From assembly GCA_003993805.1 (NCBI GenBank), contig RSEF01000004.1, positions 70,982,101 to 71,046,100 on the forward strand: DNA of 64,000 bases. The letters run 5' to 3'. A program made the translations under genes and the position numbers. The notes under the pieces were generated by a model. The model was not told the origin of the DNA and did not search any database. It saw only the letters and a list, made by a program, of their open reading frames with translations. Positions 1 to 11,118 of the stretch are shown piece after piece. Each line of letters begins with the position of its first letter. Position 1 is the first letter of the stretch. Source of the DNA: Himantopus leucocephalus (taxonomy: Eukaryota > Chordata > Aves > Charadriiformes > Recurvirostridae).

Positions 1-3000
1 TTAGCTGATCTACTACCCACGTGTAAGCAATTTGTTTAGGTATATGCCATGTTCTAGGCAACATTACAATGCAATGTAATTCAAGAAATGAGAGAAATGA
101 AAAGTCAAATATAAGAGGAAAATGAACATTAAGCCCCAGAAAAAATATTGTGCCAGATTTGGGCTGCATCTAACACTTTGAGTGAGGGAAATGAAAATGC
201 CCACATTAGTCAGGCTTTTTCCATGGTAAAAACCTAGTGCAATAAAAGTACATCCCTGTGGACTCACCCTGCAGCAGCGGAGGGTGATGAGAGGCCGTGC
301 AGCGCTGAACGCCTCCGGGAGCCCGGGCAGCCTGAGCTGCAGCAGGCGGCTGAGAAGAGCCCACCTAAGAGCGGCTCTACCCCTGACGTCCCCTGGTGAA
401 GCGCTTTGATGTGGTGATCAGCCTCTCCCCACCAGCACAGAGCGCTCTCAAGCCTCCCCGGCTCAGAGAAATTAAGGGATGCTTTTCACTTGCGGCAACC
501 AAAAGCCCCCCAAGCTTTGTAGCCAAGGGGACAGAGGCAGCGGCTGCCAGCGTCACCCTGGGCTGCTTGTATCAGCACCTGCACCCCTTTCTGGCAGCCG
601 GAGCTTCTTCCTCACCCACCAGCATAGGTGCTCCAGGGGATGCTGGAGCAAAGATGGACTGGCTTTGGCAAACAGATGCCAAGCTGTCACTGAGCATCTT
701 CTTTTTAAAAGAGATTTTATTGTGCTAGATTTTACGACTTTCACTGCCTAATTACCCCTGGTATCAGACAGGCTCCTAATGACTAGACTTTGCTTACTGT
801 TTCAGTTTTAACCCTTTAAATATTTAATGTTTCATTACATTACTTGGCATATATACATATTGCCTTCCATACTCAGTCATTAGATGTCTTAAACTTCTAA
901 TTTCACCAAGTTTATTAACCGCTTTTCAGCTTTTATTAATGTTGATTCTGAATGTAGCAAAGAGGATTTCTAAAAGGTCACTCCTATTTTAACTCAATGC
1001 TCTTGTGCATTTAATTGCTTTCTAATGCCGATTTCCTTTTCTTCATCATTAACAAAGTAAATGTCTAAAAAGTAGCATTTAATAGGTATTGTCTGTCATC
1101 GCAGTCAAAGAGAGAGAGCTTTCTTCCTGGAGCCACATTTTCTGCATTGGAACAAATCTTTTTATAATATCACGGTGACTCCTCATTTGTTCACTGCATA
1201 GTCCAACAACAGAGAAATCGCCGCTGTTGGCTTCACGTGATCTATAATACCGTGACCAGTTTTCTCTTTGCAGCATGAGCCCCAACTGCACAGGTAATAT
1301 TTTGTTGACTATAATTAAGCCCAGATATTATTTTGCACTAAACTCAGATACTAGTTGGAAGATTCCTCCACTAATTGCTAGACACACTGTACCTTGCCAC
1401 TCTGGAGATTTCTACAATTTCTTAATTGTAACTCAGTTCAGCATGCTGCTTGTCAAGTTGTAATTTTCTTTTTGGCTCCTAATTTCAGAGCTCCTTCCTT
1501 ACTTTATGTCACATTTACTATGACTGACTACATTATTTTTTTTTTAAAGCAATTTAGTATTGTTTCAGATTAGCATATGCAATTGCTAAATGTGTTTAAA
1601 TCCAAGGCAAGCATTTCTGCACAGGGTTTTTCATGTCTTTCAGCAAATGCTTCAGCATTGATTCTTGTTTATGTGAAGACACTCTCCTGATTATGAATCC
1701 TGTTTTACCTGTTTGATTACTTTCCACTGATTACTCGCCCAAGCCAGAAGTGTAAACATCACGAGCTACATCCCATGAATTTATGCGAAATCCCGGATGA
1801 CAACAATGCCAGGTCAGGACACACCATTAGATCAGGATCTGACCCACCCACACATGACTCACACTGTCAAATAATACGGCATGATGTTGTGCAGTTTGTG
1901 GTTCACACCTAAATGATGACCATCGCACAAGCCACTGAAAACGTGAGGTTATTTTTCTTAAAAAAAAAAAAAAAATTAGAAGTATCAATCCATTTCACCT
2001 CTTCCTTTCAAAATGAAAAAATATTTACAGGGCTTAGTCAAAAATGCCAAAAGAAACTCTTTTTGAGTCAAGTGTGTCAAGTCCATCTGCTTCAGCGATG
2101 TCTGCAGTCCACCCAGGGCCACAGTGCGTGATAACCTGGGCTCTACTGAGACGCCTTAAATGTCCTCATTGCATCCTAAGGCTGATCTTAATACTTACAA
2201 GACCAGGATTTGAATCAAGAGGGGAGAAGACCTGAATGCTGCTGGTGGCACAGACAAGCTGTTCAGAAGAACTAAGCCATCCCTGCTCCCTCCTGCCTCG
2301 GCCATACTGCCCCACCGTACTGCTCCTAGTCTGGTTTCCTAACTCTGATCCCAGAGGTTCTCAGCTTTTATCAAGTAGTAGATCCCTCAAAAGCAGCAAC
2401 ACAGAGCTCTGCACTGAGAACTGACACCTTACAATGACAAAACCGCAGTGGGTTTTTTTAAGTTATTGTGCCCAGATTGCTCCCAGCAGAGGCTGGGAGG
2501 GCTGGGAGGCCCATGAACAGCCCCTTGCTCCAAGCACACGTATGGTGCTGCAAGTCAGAAAACACCATCCAGCCTCATATGAACTGACAGCTCCATGGGC
2601 AACCTGCAATTTCTCCCATTCCTTCCCAGTAATTAAACTCCTGGCTCAACAATTTGCTCTGCTAATCTGTAAAATAGTAGAATTATCCCTCATGACTGTA
2701 ACCCACACTTATCCATGGTGGCAAATGGCATCTGAGGTCGCCAGTGCCCTCATCTCAGAAATCACAGCTAGGAAATGGAAAAGGCACAAGAATACAAATG
2801 ACAACATTCACAGATGAAGGAAGAAATGCCATGTTCTGAAAGGAGCCCGAGTGACATTTCTCGAACCAAACTATGGCATTGCTAATAGTGACACTACAAA
2901 TGTCGACCTTCAGTGATAAACCAGAAAAATTCAGAAATTAATATCTAGGATTTTGTGCATTTGTGGAAGTCTCAACAGTCCTCTGCATTAGCCTATGCCC

Positions 3001-4047
3001 AGAGAAGGACACATTGCTGCTGAAGCACAGCAGCAACACAAAAATGCACTTGCAGCACATTCATTCACTTTCTATACAGTTCCTCCTGCTGGGCTTGAAG
3101 ACATCATTGTCTACTTCNTCTCAACAGTCCTCTGCATTAGCCTATGCCCAGAGAAGGACACAATGCTTCAGCAGCAACACAAAAATGCACTTGCAGCACA
3201 TTCACTCACTTTCTATACAGTTCCTCCTGCTGGGCTTGAAGGCATCATTGTCTACTTTGCCTCAGCTTCTCCATTCTGCCTGCAGTCCCCTCCTGGTTTA
3301 ATTTTCCTCAAGCTTGGCCTTTAGCATCTGCCAATATTTGTCTGCTGAGACCACTGAATTCTCTAACAGGATGGCTCTGCTAAGAAGGACAGGGTTTTCT
3401 GAAGGTTTCACTGAACTAATTTTGAAATTTAGCTTTTGCCTTGAAGAATGTTATTTGGAACCGAGACCGATGCTCTTTTTTAACAAGCATGTCCCAAAGA
3501 TGACAGCACACGCATTTGTAAAGCTATGCAGATTTGTCTAAAACAATGGTGATCTATATTATTATAGAGAAGTATTTATATGCCAAAGGGCACAAGTGAG
3601 TAATTCTCCTGACAAGCTTTCAAACTCTGCATCCAACTCAAATAAATGAACGACAATTAATAGCTTAATTTAGCTGCCAAAAATGCAAATGATAATCCCT
3701 GTATATCCTGCTCCACCTTAAATTATCAAAGGTTTATGGCACATGCTTATTTTTGCGATCATGTTTCCAGGTGCTACAGTTTTTTTCCTGCATAAACTAT
3801 CTAGCTGCTCTCTGGTAACCTCTGGAATACGTTTGCTAGAATGTAAGGTCACGCTGGATAGTAGGTGGATTTGTGTAAGTACTCTGCACTTTTATATCTT
3901 GACATTTGAATAGTTTTCCAGCATGTGCTTCACTTCAGAAAGCCTCTCATATGCTGAACCACACTGTGACATCTTGTGCATACATTATGTTGTATAAAAT
4001 ACAATGACTGCGATAATGAAATATTTCAGACTGTTCACTTTACTTAC
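1..4047 (-). other. KIT: KIT intron 7 (3' part cut by window edge)
   Basis: Non-coding sequence downstream, in gene sense, of the exon 7 donor. It contains a GC-rich patch at about 260-680 and a duplicated 140-bp block around a single N at 3118. A few stretches at about 2570-2720 resemble degraded SINE or LINE tails, too weakly to name. The rest is ordinary AT-rich intron. No further exon with KIT similarity is seen, so exon 8 lies beyond base 1. Confidence 0.85.
2970..3259. repeat. About 140-bp imperfect direct repeat around a single N (3118)
   Basis: Copy 1 (2970-3117) and copy 2 (3119-3259) begin tctcaacagtcctctgcatt. They differ by a roughly 9-base indel and a few substitutions. The single N between them suggests two alleles or contig ends kept side by side. 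Confidence 0.9.
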
Positions 4048-4163
4048 TTTTCACATAGACATTAAATGTTACAGAGGAGCTGGCATCAGAATTGGACACA
4101 AAAAATGTGTAAATGCCTCCTTCTGTTCCTTTTAATCGGGTAAGGTGAAGTTCACTTGTGTAA
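4048..4163 (-). CDS. KIT: KIT exon 7 (second part of Ig-like D4)
   Basis: This exon encodes the C-terminal half of Ig-like domain 4, the membrane-proximal domain that makes homotypic contacts between two receptors after ligand binding. The translation includes [16 protein letters not shown] followed by [14 protein letters not shown], ending in FNVYVK. The acceptor reads tttctttacag just before TTACACAAG, and the donor is AAAA followed by gtaagt. The length of 116 bases equals that of human exon 7. It starts in phase 2, completing the AG left by exon 6, and ends in phase 1. D4 of KIT lacks the usual Ig disulfide, and no cysteine is present here, as expected. The next exon is off the left edge. 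Confidence 0.97.
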
Positions 4164-4875
4164 CTGTAAAGAAAAAAATTAAGCATTACTGATGCTCACA
4201 ACTTGCGGTGAACAGGCAATTGCTGTACGAAAGCTAAGGATTATTTGCGCAGCGTCTTCTTCTGCAGACACTGTCCATGCCGACACTTTTACCTTGCATT
4301 ATGACTGCCTTCGCACTACAGCATCCAGAAGTTTTGTCACTTCTAATAGCCAGGTGTGTGCCCGCATTGCAGCCCAGCACCAGGCTCGGACGCCGTGCAT
4401 GCACCACCGCCTGCTCCTTTTCTCGATGAGGGGGGAACCCAGGTACACAACCCAGGCCACACGTGCTAGGTGCTATACGGGATTTTTGGAGGACCAGGGC
4501 TCAGGAGAGAACAGTGCACAGCAGAAATAAAAGTGTAAGCTTTTGTCCAGGGCACTGGGCTCTGCTGTGGTGGTGGAGGGCGCCTCTGGACACAAACAGC
4601 TTTACATTCTTATTTTTGCTTATTGGGCAGGACTGGCATCTTGTAGGTGAGTAGTGAGTTTGTGGCGCACTGGTCCTCAGACGGTGTGATTAGCTCAATG
4701 CTATTCCAAATCTAGGTCAGCAGACTTTGCGCCAGTTACTGTGGTAAGCCATGTGGACTACAAGATCTTTTATAATCACAATTTTCTCACCATCTCTCCA
4801 CTTTCATCCTTCCAGAGCAGACTCTAGTTTGCTGTTCAAAGTGAAATCGATAGCACTTACAATCATTCATATTAC
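4164..4875 (-). other. KIT: KIT intron 6 (712 bp)
   Basis: Bounded by a gtaata donor at its high-coordinate end and a tttctttacag acceptor at its low end. A moderately GC-rich patch lies at 4310-4600. I recognise no repeat or other gene in it. Confidence 0.9.
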
Positions 4876-5065
4876 CTGTTATTGCCCACAGTCTTGAACT
4901 TGACGTAATGGTCTGATGAATTCTGTAATGTTTCATTCATGTACATCCAAACTTCTTCCCTTGGTTTCGGGTATGCCTCATATTCAACTGTTAAATTTCC
5001 ATTTTGTCCTGCATTTATATCTATTGTGGTATTCATTGTTGCAAACAAACGGACAAATCCTTTAG
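4876..5065 (-). CDS. KIT: KIT exon 6 (first part of Ig-like D4)
   Basis: This exon encodes the first half of Ig-like domain 4. The peptide begins KGFVRLFATMNTTIDINAGQ, continues NGNLTVEYEAYPKPREEVW, and ends near SSDHYVKFKTVGNN. Possible N-glycosylation sites are visible at NTT, NLT, NET and NSS, which fits a heavily glycosylated ectodomain. The acceptor reads ggccatcag before CTAAAGG and the donor is AACAG followed by gtaata. The length of 190 bases equals that of human exon 6. It enters in phase 1, where its first two bases CT complete a codon opened by the last G of exon 5, and it leaves in phase 2. The residues YEAYPKP correspond to the conserved YEAFPKP stretch of mammalian KIT. Confidence 0.98.
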
Positions 5066-7897
5066 CTGATGGCCATAAGAGGAGAAGAAAAACAATTTCA
5101 GGGCCATTTAGAAGACTGTCAGTACTCTAACCACACTTAGACTACTTCAAGATCTAGTGATCAAACATCCATCCGTGAAACAGGAAACCTTATCTACAAA
5201 GCAGAACTTGAACCCTCACCTGCCAAAACCAAGGCCACTGGCTATATATAGCAATGAGGCCCAGGACTTAAAGCAGCCTTGAGTGCCTTAGCAGAAATAA
5301 TTCCATCTTCTGGTGATAAATAGCCTCTATTTGCTTTTGGAAAAATGCAAGCACGAGCTTGCTTCTACTCAAGCATTTACATTTTTCCAAAAAATCCAAA
5401 AAATGTATGATACAAAAGAAACGCTAAGAAAAAAAGCAAGATAAATTGATCATTTATGACAATATACTAGAGTATTTAAGGTTTCTTTGTCAAGTGTAAT
5501 TAAGAACGACATTACAAATGAAACTATTAAAAACTCTAATTAGAGAAAAATGTGCTAAGTCCACAGGCCTGGATACCAATTGTCTTAAACTAAGGCATTT
5601 CTCTTCATCTACTGCTGAGTCTTAATCTTTTATTTGGCAGATACCATTTATCATTGTGCAGTTCCGTTCCAAAATACCATGTGGAGCAGCATCCTTACTG
5701 CAACGGTTTTAATTTCATTAATAAACTCATCAGCTTCAGGATTATGCACTTTGAAAAGACAAATTTTTCAGTCCTATTACAAAAATTCATATGGGAATTA
5801 TCAGTTTGACAGGCAGACTGCAATTACAATGAAACACATTTACTGAGAGAGCTTGAATTTAGACCAAAAGTCAATCTCAGATCCCTGCTTCTTCCCACTT
5901 TCTAGTAATCAAACTGCTGTGGCCAGCTGGGCACCTGAGCTCGGGAAAACCAAAGCCAGCGGGGCTTGCTGAAAGCATATGGAGCTGCCAGAGCACTTGA
6001 CAGCTGCTTCGGAGAAGAAAGGATGAAGTAAACTCAGAGCAGGCAGGTACACTCTAAAATGCTCTCCATCGTTAGAAATGAGAAAAAGGTTTTAAATCTG
6101 GAAACTGAGGATTTTTAGTTCCTTTGCAGAGCTTTTTTCTATTTTTTTGTATAAACACAGGATCCCCTATGCACCCTAGATTCAAAATCAGACCCAAGGG
6201 CCTGCAAATAAAATTTTATGATTGTGCTATCAGTCCCCGAAACAGTTCTAGAAACTGTTTATGATTAGATAAATCAACTGTTAAAAAAAGTAATTAGGAA
6301 ATTTACCAAAAATGCCCATTATTCCTTGTAAACCTTTTGGCTAATGTTAAAGCCACAGCTATTTAGAAACTGATACAACCCCAGGATCTCTGCAGTACAC
6401 GCCATATACCACTTCCCAGGACTCTGGAAGCTGGCACAGTTCAGATAAATATAATCCGTTTGAAAATGAATGGTGAAAGGAATCCAGGAGATAGAGGTTT
6501 TTCTTAATTTTAAGTCAAATTTGAGAGGGTCGGGAGAGAAAAGTATCTCAAAAATGAAAGATTCCAGCTTTTCTCTGGTATTTTTTTATTAAATACAAAC
6601 TTTGCACTTTACTAAATACAAACTTGTTACTTCATTTTCTACTTTTTATAATGCCATGCTTTACTTTAGTCCCCAGACCTTCCAAAGTCAATCCTTTTTA
6701 AAGCCACATTTGCATACATGGTAGTCCTAAGAATTTCTTTAGTTAAGAACTTCCCTCCTCTTACAATAAAAGCTTGCATATTGTTCCCCTTGGGTAAAAG
6801 ATTTTCTTTCCTACTTCACACTGTTTCGCTCTTTTACATATGAATTTAGACTTTACTGTAAAAAAATGAGGAAAACATCCCCCTTGAACGGCGGAGCAAG
6901 GTCAAGGGCACTCAAACCTCTGCCACTCTGCTGAAGATCTGACCCGTATGGGTCACACACTTCTGCTTTCTTTAAGTTACCAGGGAAAGCAAAATAAGCA
7001 ATGTTGCAGGAGTAGCTGTGCAACAGAAAAACAGATTTGAAAAGGAAAAAGGATCCAAGGCTACACTTCCCGCAGTTACTACACCCTTGAATGGTGAGGA
7101 ACTGAAACGGTTGTAGCCAACTACGCAGACGTCTTCAGAATGATCTTCTTAGCTATACCAACATGTCCTTAATTTATCAAATTAGCAGGTTTCGGCAGCT
7201 TTAAAATTCAAAAGGCACTGTGTGTCACCCAAGTTAATACATAGCAGATTCTAAACGGGTCTGTTATTAAACAAGAGGAGGGAGGGAGTTCGCTCACTGT
7301 TAAGGGACACGAGCCACACCTGTGGAAGTGATGGATAGCAGATTTACCACGGGGGCGAACTCTGGAACAACTTCATGCTGCCTATGCACACTGAAATGTT
7401 CCTCATGGCATTATTTTAAAGAGAGGTACATATATAGCTTCTATGTAAAAAACATTGACACGCCGATGTCAGCAAAATTTGCTGTGCTTGGAAGGCAGGT
7501 ATTAAAGATACGCTTTGTGCTTGTGCTGCCAAATTACTTAAGCGTAGGGATAGTACCAGGCCAAGGTAAATTACTTGCTTCATTAAGACTGGATTAAATT
7601 TAAAATTAAACCAGGAAGGATGAGACAAACCAGAGAGATGAACACACCGTTGGATGGTTGTTCTAACATCACATCCCAATAACATGCAAAGGCTTATAGA
7701 AATTAAAGTAGTCATACACGCCACAACACTTCCTCAGCCATCCCATATGGTACCACTCAGCAATAACCTTTTAATAAAGTAACTTTACTCACTGAGGTTT
7801 GGGGGAAAGGAGAGACATGGAAGGGAAGGCTCCCCAGTGTTCTCACTTTCCACCTCCCGCTTTTGGAAATGTTAAGGTTTCTACAAGAACCGTTTAC
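5066..7897 (-). other. KIT: KIT intron 5 (about 2.8 kb)
   Basis: AT-rich intron between the exon 5 donor gtaaac and the exon 6 acceptor. I see no recognisable transposon, RNA gene or second coding region. The open frames at 7322-7597 (plus) and 7416-7724 (minus) overlap each other and resemble nothing known. Confidence 0.88.
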
Positions 7898-8057
7898 CTA
7901 GTGCTTTCAAGGTTACTGTGGCACTGGTTTTTCCGAAAGGGTTTTCTGCTTGGCATGTGAATTCTCCAGAATCATTAACTCCCACTGAACGGATGTTCAA
8001 TGTTAATTTCCTTTCGTATCCATAATCACCCAAATTTCTGCTTTTGCTTGTAACAAT
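7898..8057 (-). CDS. KIT: KIT exon 5 (second part of Ig-like D3)
   Basis: This exon encodes the C-terminal part of Ig-like domain 3, the last of the three domains that bind stem cell factor. The peptide runs IVTSKSRNLGDYGYERK, then NIRSVGVNDSGEFTCQAENP and FGKTSATVTLKAL. The NDSGEFTCQAEN stretch is the Ig signature around the second domain cysteine. The acceptor reads taccgacag before ATTGTTAC and the donor is CTAG followed by gtaaac. It starts in phase 0 and ends in phase 1. At 160 bases it is three codons shorter than human exon 5. As I recall chicken KIT it has the same spacing (IVTSKSRN directly after exon 4), so this is an avian trait and not damage. Confidence 0.97.
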
Positions 8058-8334
8058 CTGTCGGTAAAAAACAATTAACATCTAAAACACTGTGTATGCA
8101 GCATCTTTCCTAGATAAATTAAAAATAGAAGTAATTATAACTTTGCTATATTAATATTCATAACTTTAAACCGGAATAATAAGCCAGCACGACAAACCTG
8201 TCACTAGAATCTCTCCATGCAAAACAAGTATGTGATCAGCTGTCTTTGGGAGATAATGTCCTCTCTTCAGTCCTATCCCCTCCCCTTATTCCTTATTTTT
8301 TCGCTGCCCAAGCTCCACTGTAAGGCAAGAATAC

Positions 8335-8352
8335 GTGTGTGTGTGTGTGTGT
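8335..8352. repeat. (GT)9 microsatellite
   Basis: An uninterrupted GT dinucleotide run in KIT intron 4. Likely length-polymorphic. Confidence 0.85.
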
Positions 8353-8433
8353 TCACCTGCTCCCAGAGAGCCAAATGGGAGAGCCAGCCCAAGCCACAAA
8401 GCTGAAACTCTAATTTCTTCAAATATTTTAATC

Positions 8434-8512
8434 ATATGAAGAAAGGGGTGTTGTGTCCATCAGACCCAGTTCNATATGAAGAAAGGGGTGTTGTGTCCAT
8501 CAGACCCAGTTC
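8434..8512. repeat. 39-bp exact direct repeat around a single N (8473)
   Basis: Bases 8434-8472 and 8474-8512 are identical and separated by one N. This looks like a scaffold join where overlapping contig ends were not merged, rather than a biological tandem repeat. Confidence 0.9.
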
Positions 8513-10727
8513 GCTCTGGCTAAATTTCTAATGCTGATGAAGGTGAGGAACCAACAGAAGGTTTTATCTGCACTAACAACGCTTCTAGCTGTAGGGATGA
8601 TGCAAAATGAACACTGGGTCTTGACTCTCCTAATGCTCAGAAGCTGCAGCTACTGTAAAAAGTCATTGCAACTCTGAAGTGTGGTTCACAACTCAAGTGG
8701 TGCCTAAAAATCACTGAACCCTCTAACGGTTGCAGTGCTTCCCAGTGAATGACAAGAGAGAATTTAAGGTGCCGAAGCTTCATTTTAAACCGGGTCGCTC
8801 TATGCCCCGAGGCCATGGCATCTCTTCATTGCAGACATACTGCAGAGAGACCTGGTCGTGGCACGCTTTACACGGCATCCTTGCTCTGGAACCCACACTC
8901 TGCTGCTCGATCCATAGCAATCCAGATTTATTAATGTTACAGGCAACTGGAAACCTCATTTTCTTTCCAAAGCATTGAGTAGATCATGACTCTATGCCTA
9001 TGTATGCGTGCTGGAATTAAATAAAAAATAAATGCTTTGAGGTGTTGACTTTAGTTTCTGTGAGAATGCTTGGTGTGGCTGGAAAGACTGATAAATTTAC
9101 ACTGATTAATCCAAATGCAGACCTGGACTTGTTGTGATTTTCTAGTAGAACGATTTCAATTTTTGGAGGTGCCAAGAGGTTCTAGATGCATTTTGATTCC
9201 TCCTGAACTATAATAATTACAAATATCAGTTTGGTTTGTGTGGATGTGCTTGCTTATAACAAGTCTCCTAATTTTCAAAAGTGGTGATAACTTCAGTGAT
9301 ACAAGGGAAGTGTGGTTTTGGTTTTTTTTTTCCTTTGACCTATTCAGGACAAAATGCAATTCTGCATCTATATAAACATGAATTTTATGTATTCTGTTTC
9401 AGTACAAAATTTCATTTTACAGTCAATATTTAAAAGATAGCATCCCATGATATTTACCAGAAAGGACAGAAAGGTCAAACTTATATGGTCAAAAATATTT
9501 TCCTCGTGGCTTTTACTCATAAAATAAAAAGTGATAAAGCAGAAAAACTTAAGGGAAGACCCTGATTTCATCACACTGAAACAAAGAAAAGGAGAGGGAA
9601 CAATAGAAGAAATTAAGTTCTCAGATGAAGGAGTTGTAGTTGACCTTGGCACAGGACCAAAAGCCCCATCTGCATGTCCCATGCTGCCTTCATGTCATTT
9701 AGACCTCCTCAACCCTTGGAGCTGCGAGGTGGGATTTCTGGAGCGACGAGCACTTAGTGGGAGCCGCTCTGCCAGAGCCAGCGGATTAGCTAAGCGTGGC
9801 GTACCCAGCCCCAGGGAATGGGCCGCCCGTTCGCTATTCTGCCTGAGGAGATGTGATTTATCCAAACATCACAGCATCACAGAAGCCTCTTTTCCATAAA
9901 CATGTGGACTGCAAATTACGTATTCTGGTCACTACTATTAGCAGTAAAAGACCAGCCAATTAGCATGGGAGCGTATAAGGCAGGAGTTACTAACAGGTCG
10001 TCACAAAGGCTTTTAATTCATTTAAATTTCAGGGTATACCCAGAACACCAAGAAGCATCCTTAAAAACAACCCAGTGCCTGCTGCTCATTTCAAAGGCAG
10101 AGCTGGCTGCACACCGGCCGACCAGGGGAGGGGATCTCTCTGCCCCTCGTCTGCAGAATAGCTGCACTGCCGGTAACGAACTCTCCTGGAGCACTTAGCC
10201 AGTAATTTAATTTGGTGATGCCAGGCAGTAACTTCATCTATCACTACAGACAGAAGCCAGTTGACTGGTTCATTTTTCAGAACTTTCCCAGTTAGTGAGG
10301 CACACCGTGTAATTTAAATGAATTAATCATTCCTGTGAATGCTTACTACTATTCCTGTCACATACAATCCCATGCTAATTAGCAGGTATTTTACTGTTAA
10401 TGATAACGACTAGAATATGTAATTTGCAGTCCATGTGTTGATATTTGCAGCTCCCATTGATTGCAATGTGATGTGTAGGCACTCTGTGCTTCTGTATTTA
10501 GGCAGCCCAACAGAGGTCACCTAAACTTCACATTGAAGAGCCTAACTTTAATTTCTGTTTGGGAAGAGAAGCCCGTGAGGTTGCTTTTCCTCCCAACCAT
10601 CGGCATGGGCACGGGAAAGTTGTTCCTGGCCCCTCACCAGTCTGTGGGATGTGTAACCTTTGGAAATGCAGCAAATCCAAACCCATCCAGAGTCAGGTAC
10701 CCAAGACAAAGCATGACAATATCATGG

Positions 10728-10932
10728 ATCACAGAATCATGGAATTTTCAAGTTGGAAGGGACCTCTAGAGATCATCTAGTCCNNNNNNNNNNNNNNNNN
10801 NNNNNNNNNNNNNNNNNNNNNNNNNNNNNNNNNNNNNNNNNNNNNNNNNNNNNNNNNNNNNNNNNNNNNNNNNNNNNNNNNNNACTGCTTTCCAGCAGGT
10901 CCACCCCTAACCTATGTTGGTGCCTAAAATCT
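10728..10932 (-). mobile_element. CR1 LINE 3' fragment, split by a 100-base gap
   Basis: The plus strand shows the reverse complement of an avian CR1 3' terminus: ATCACAGAATCATGG, then TTGGAAGGGACCTCTAGAG and ATCATCTAGTCC. Exactly 100 Ns follow (10784-10883). The sequence after the gap, ctgctttccagcaggtc with taacctatgttggtgcct, matches a more 5' part of the CR1 3' region as I know it. The element is therefore on the minus strand, in the same orientation as KIT, and is 5' truncated like most CR1 copies. It lies just upstream of the exon 4 donor, inside intron 4. Confidence 0.85.
10784..10883. other. Assembly gap, 100 N
   Basis: A run of exactly 100 N inside a CR1 copy. This is the conventional placeholder size, so the true length is unknown. 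Confidence 0.98.
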
Positions 10933-10981
10933 ACAGAGAGTTTGTGTACTACGCATATATGATACAATTAAAGGAACTCAC

Positions 10982-11118
10982 CCCACTTTTGTGATAAATC
11001 CAACGAGCTTTTACGCTGCTATCCACATCCGTGATTATGCATGTAACTTCAAACTCTTCCCCTTCTTTCAGAAGCTCGTAGCTTTTGGATAAGGTGATGA
11101 CGGGAAGAGTTTTATGAA
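10982..11118 (-). CDS. KIT: KIT exon 4 (first part of Ig-like D3)
   Basis: This exon encodes the N-terminal half of Ig-like domain 3, which contacts stem cell factor. The peptide begins VHKTLPVITLSKSYELLKEG (the first codon is shared with exon 3), then EEFEVTCIITDVDSSVKARW and ends IYHKSG. The cysteine in EVTCII is the first of the D3 disulfide pair, with its partner in exon 5. The acceptor reads ttgttttccag before TTCATAAA and the donor is GTGGG followed by gtgagt. It is 137 bases, identical in size to human exon 4. It enters in phase 1 and leaves in phase 0. Confidence 0.98.

Larger units (their letters stand above)
8058..10981 (-). other. KIT: KIT intron 4 (about 2.9 kb)
   Basis: Intron containing a short GT repeat (8335-8352), a 39-bp exact duplication around a single N at 8473, and a CR1 LINE fragment interrupted by a 100-base gap (10728-10932). 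The rest is AT-rich with no recognisable gene. A moderately GC-rich stretch at 9640-9850 has an open frame that resembles no known protein. Confidence 0.88.
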
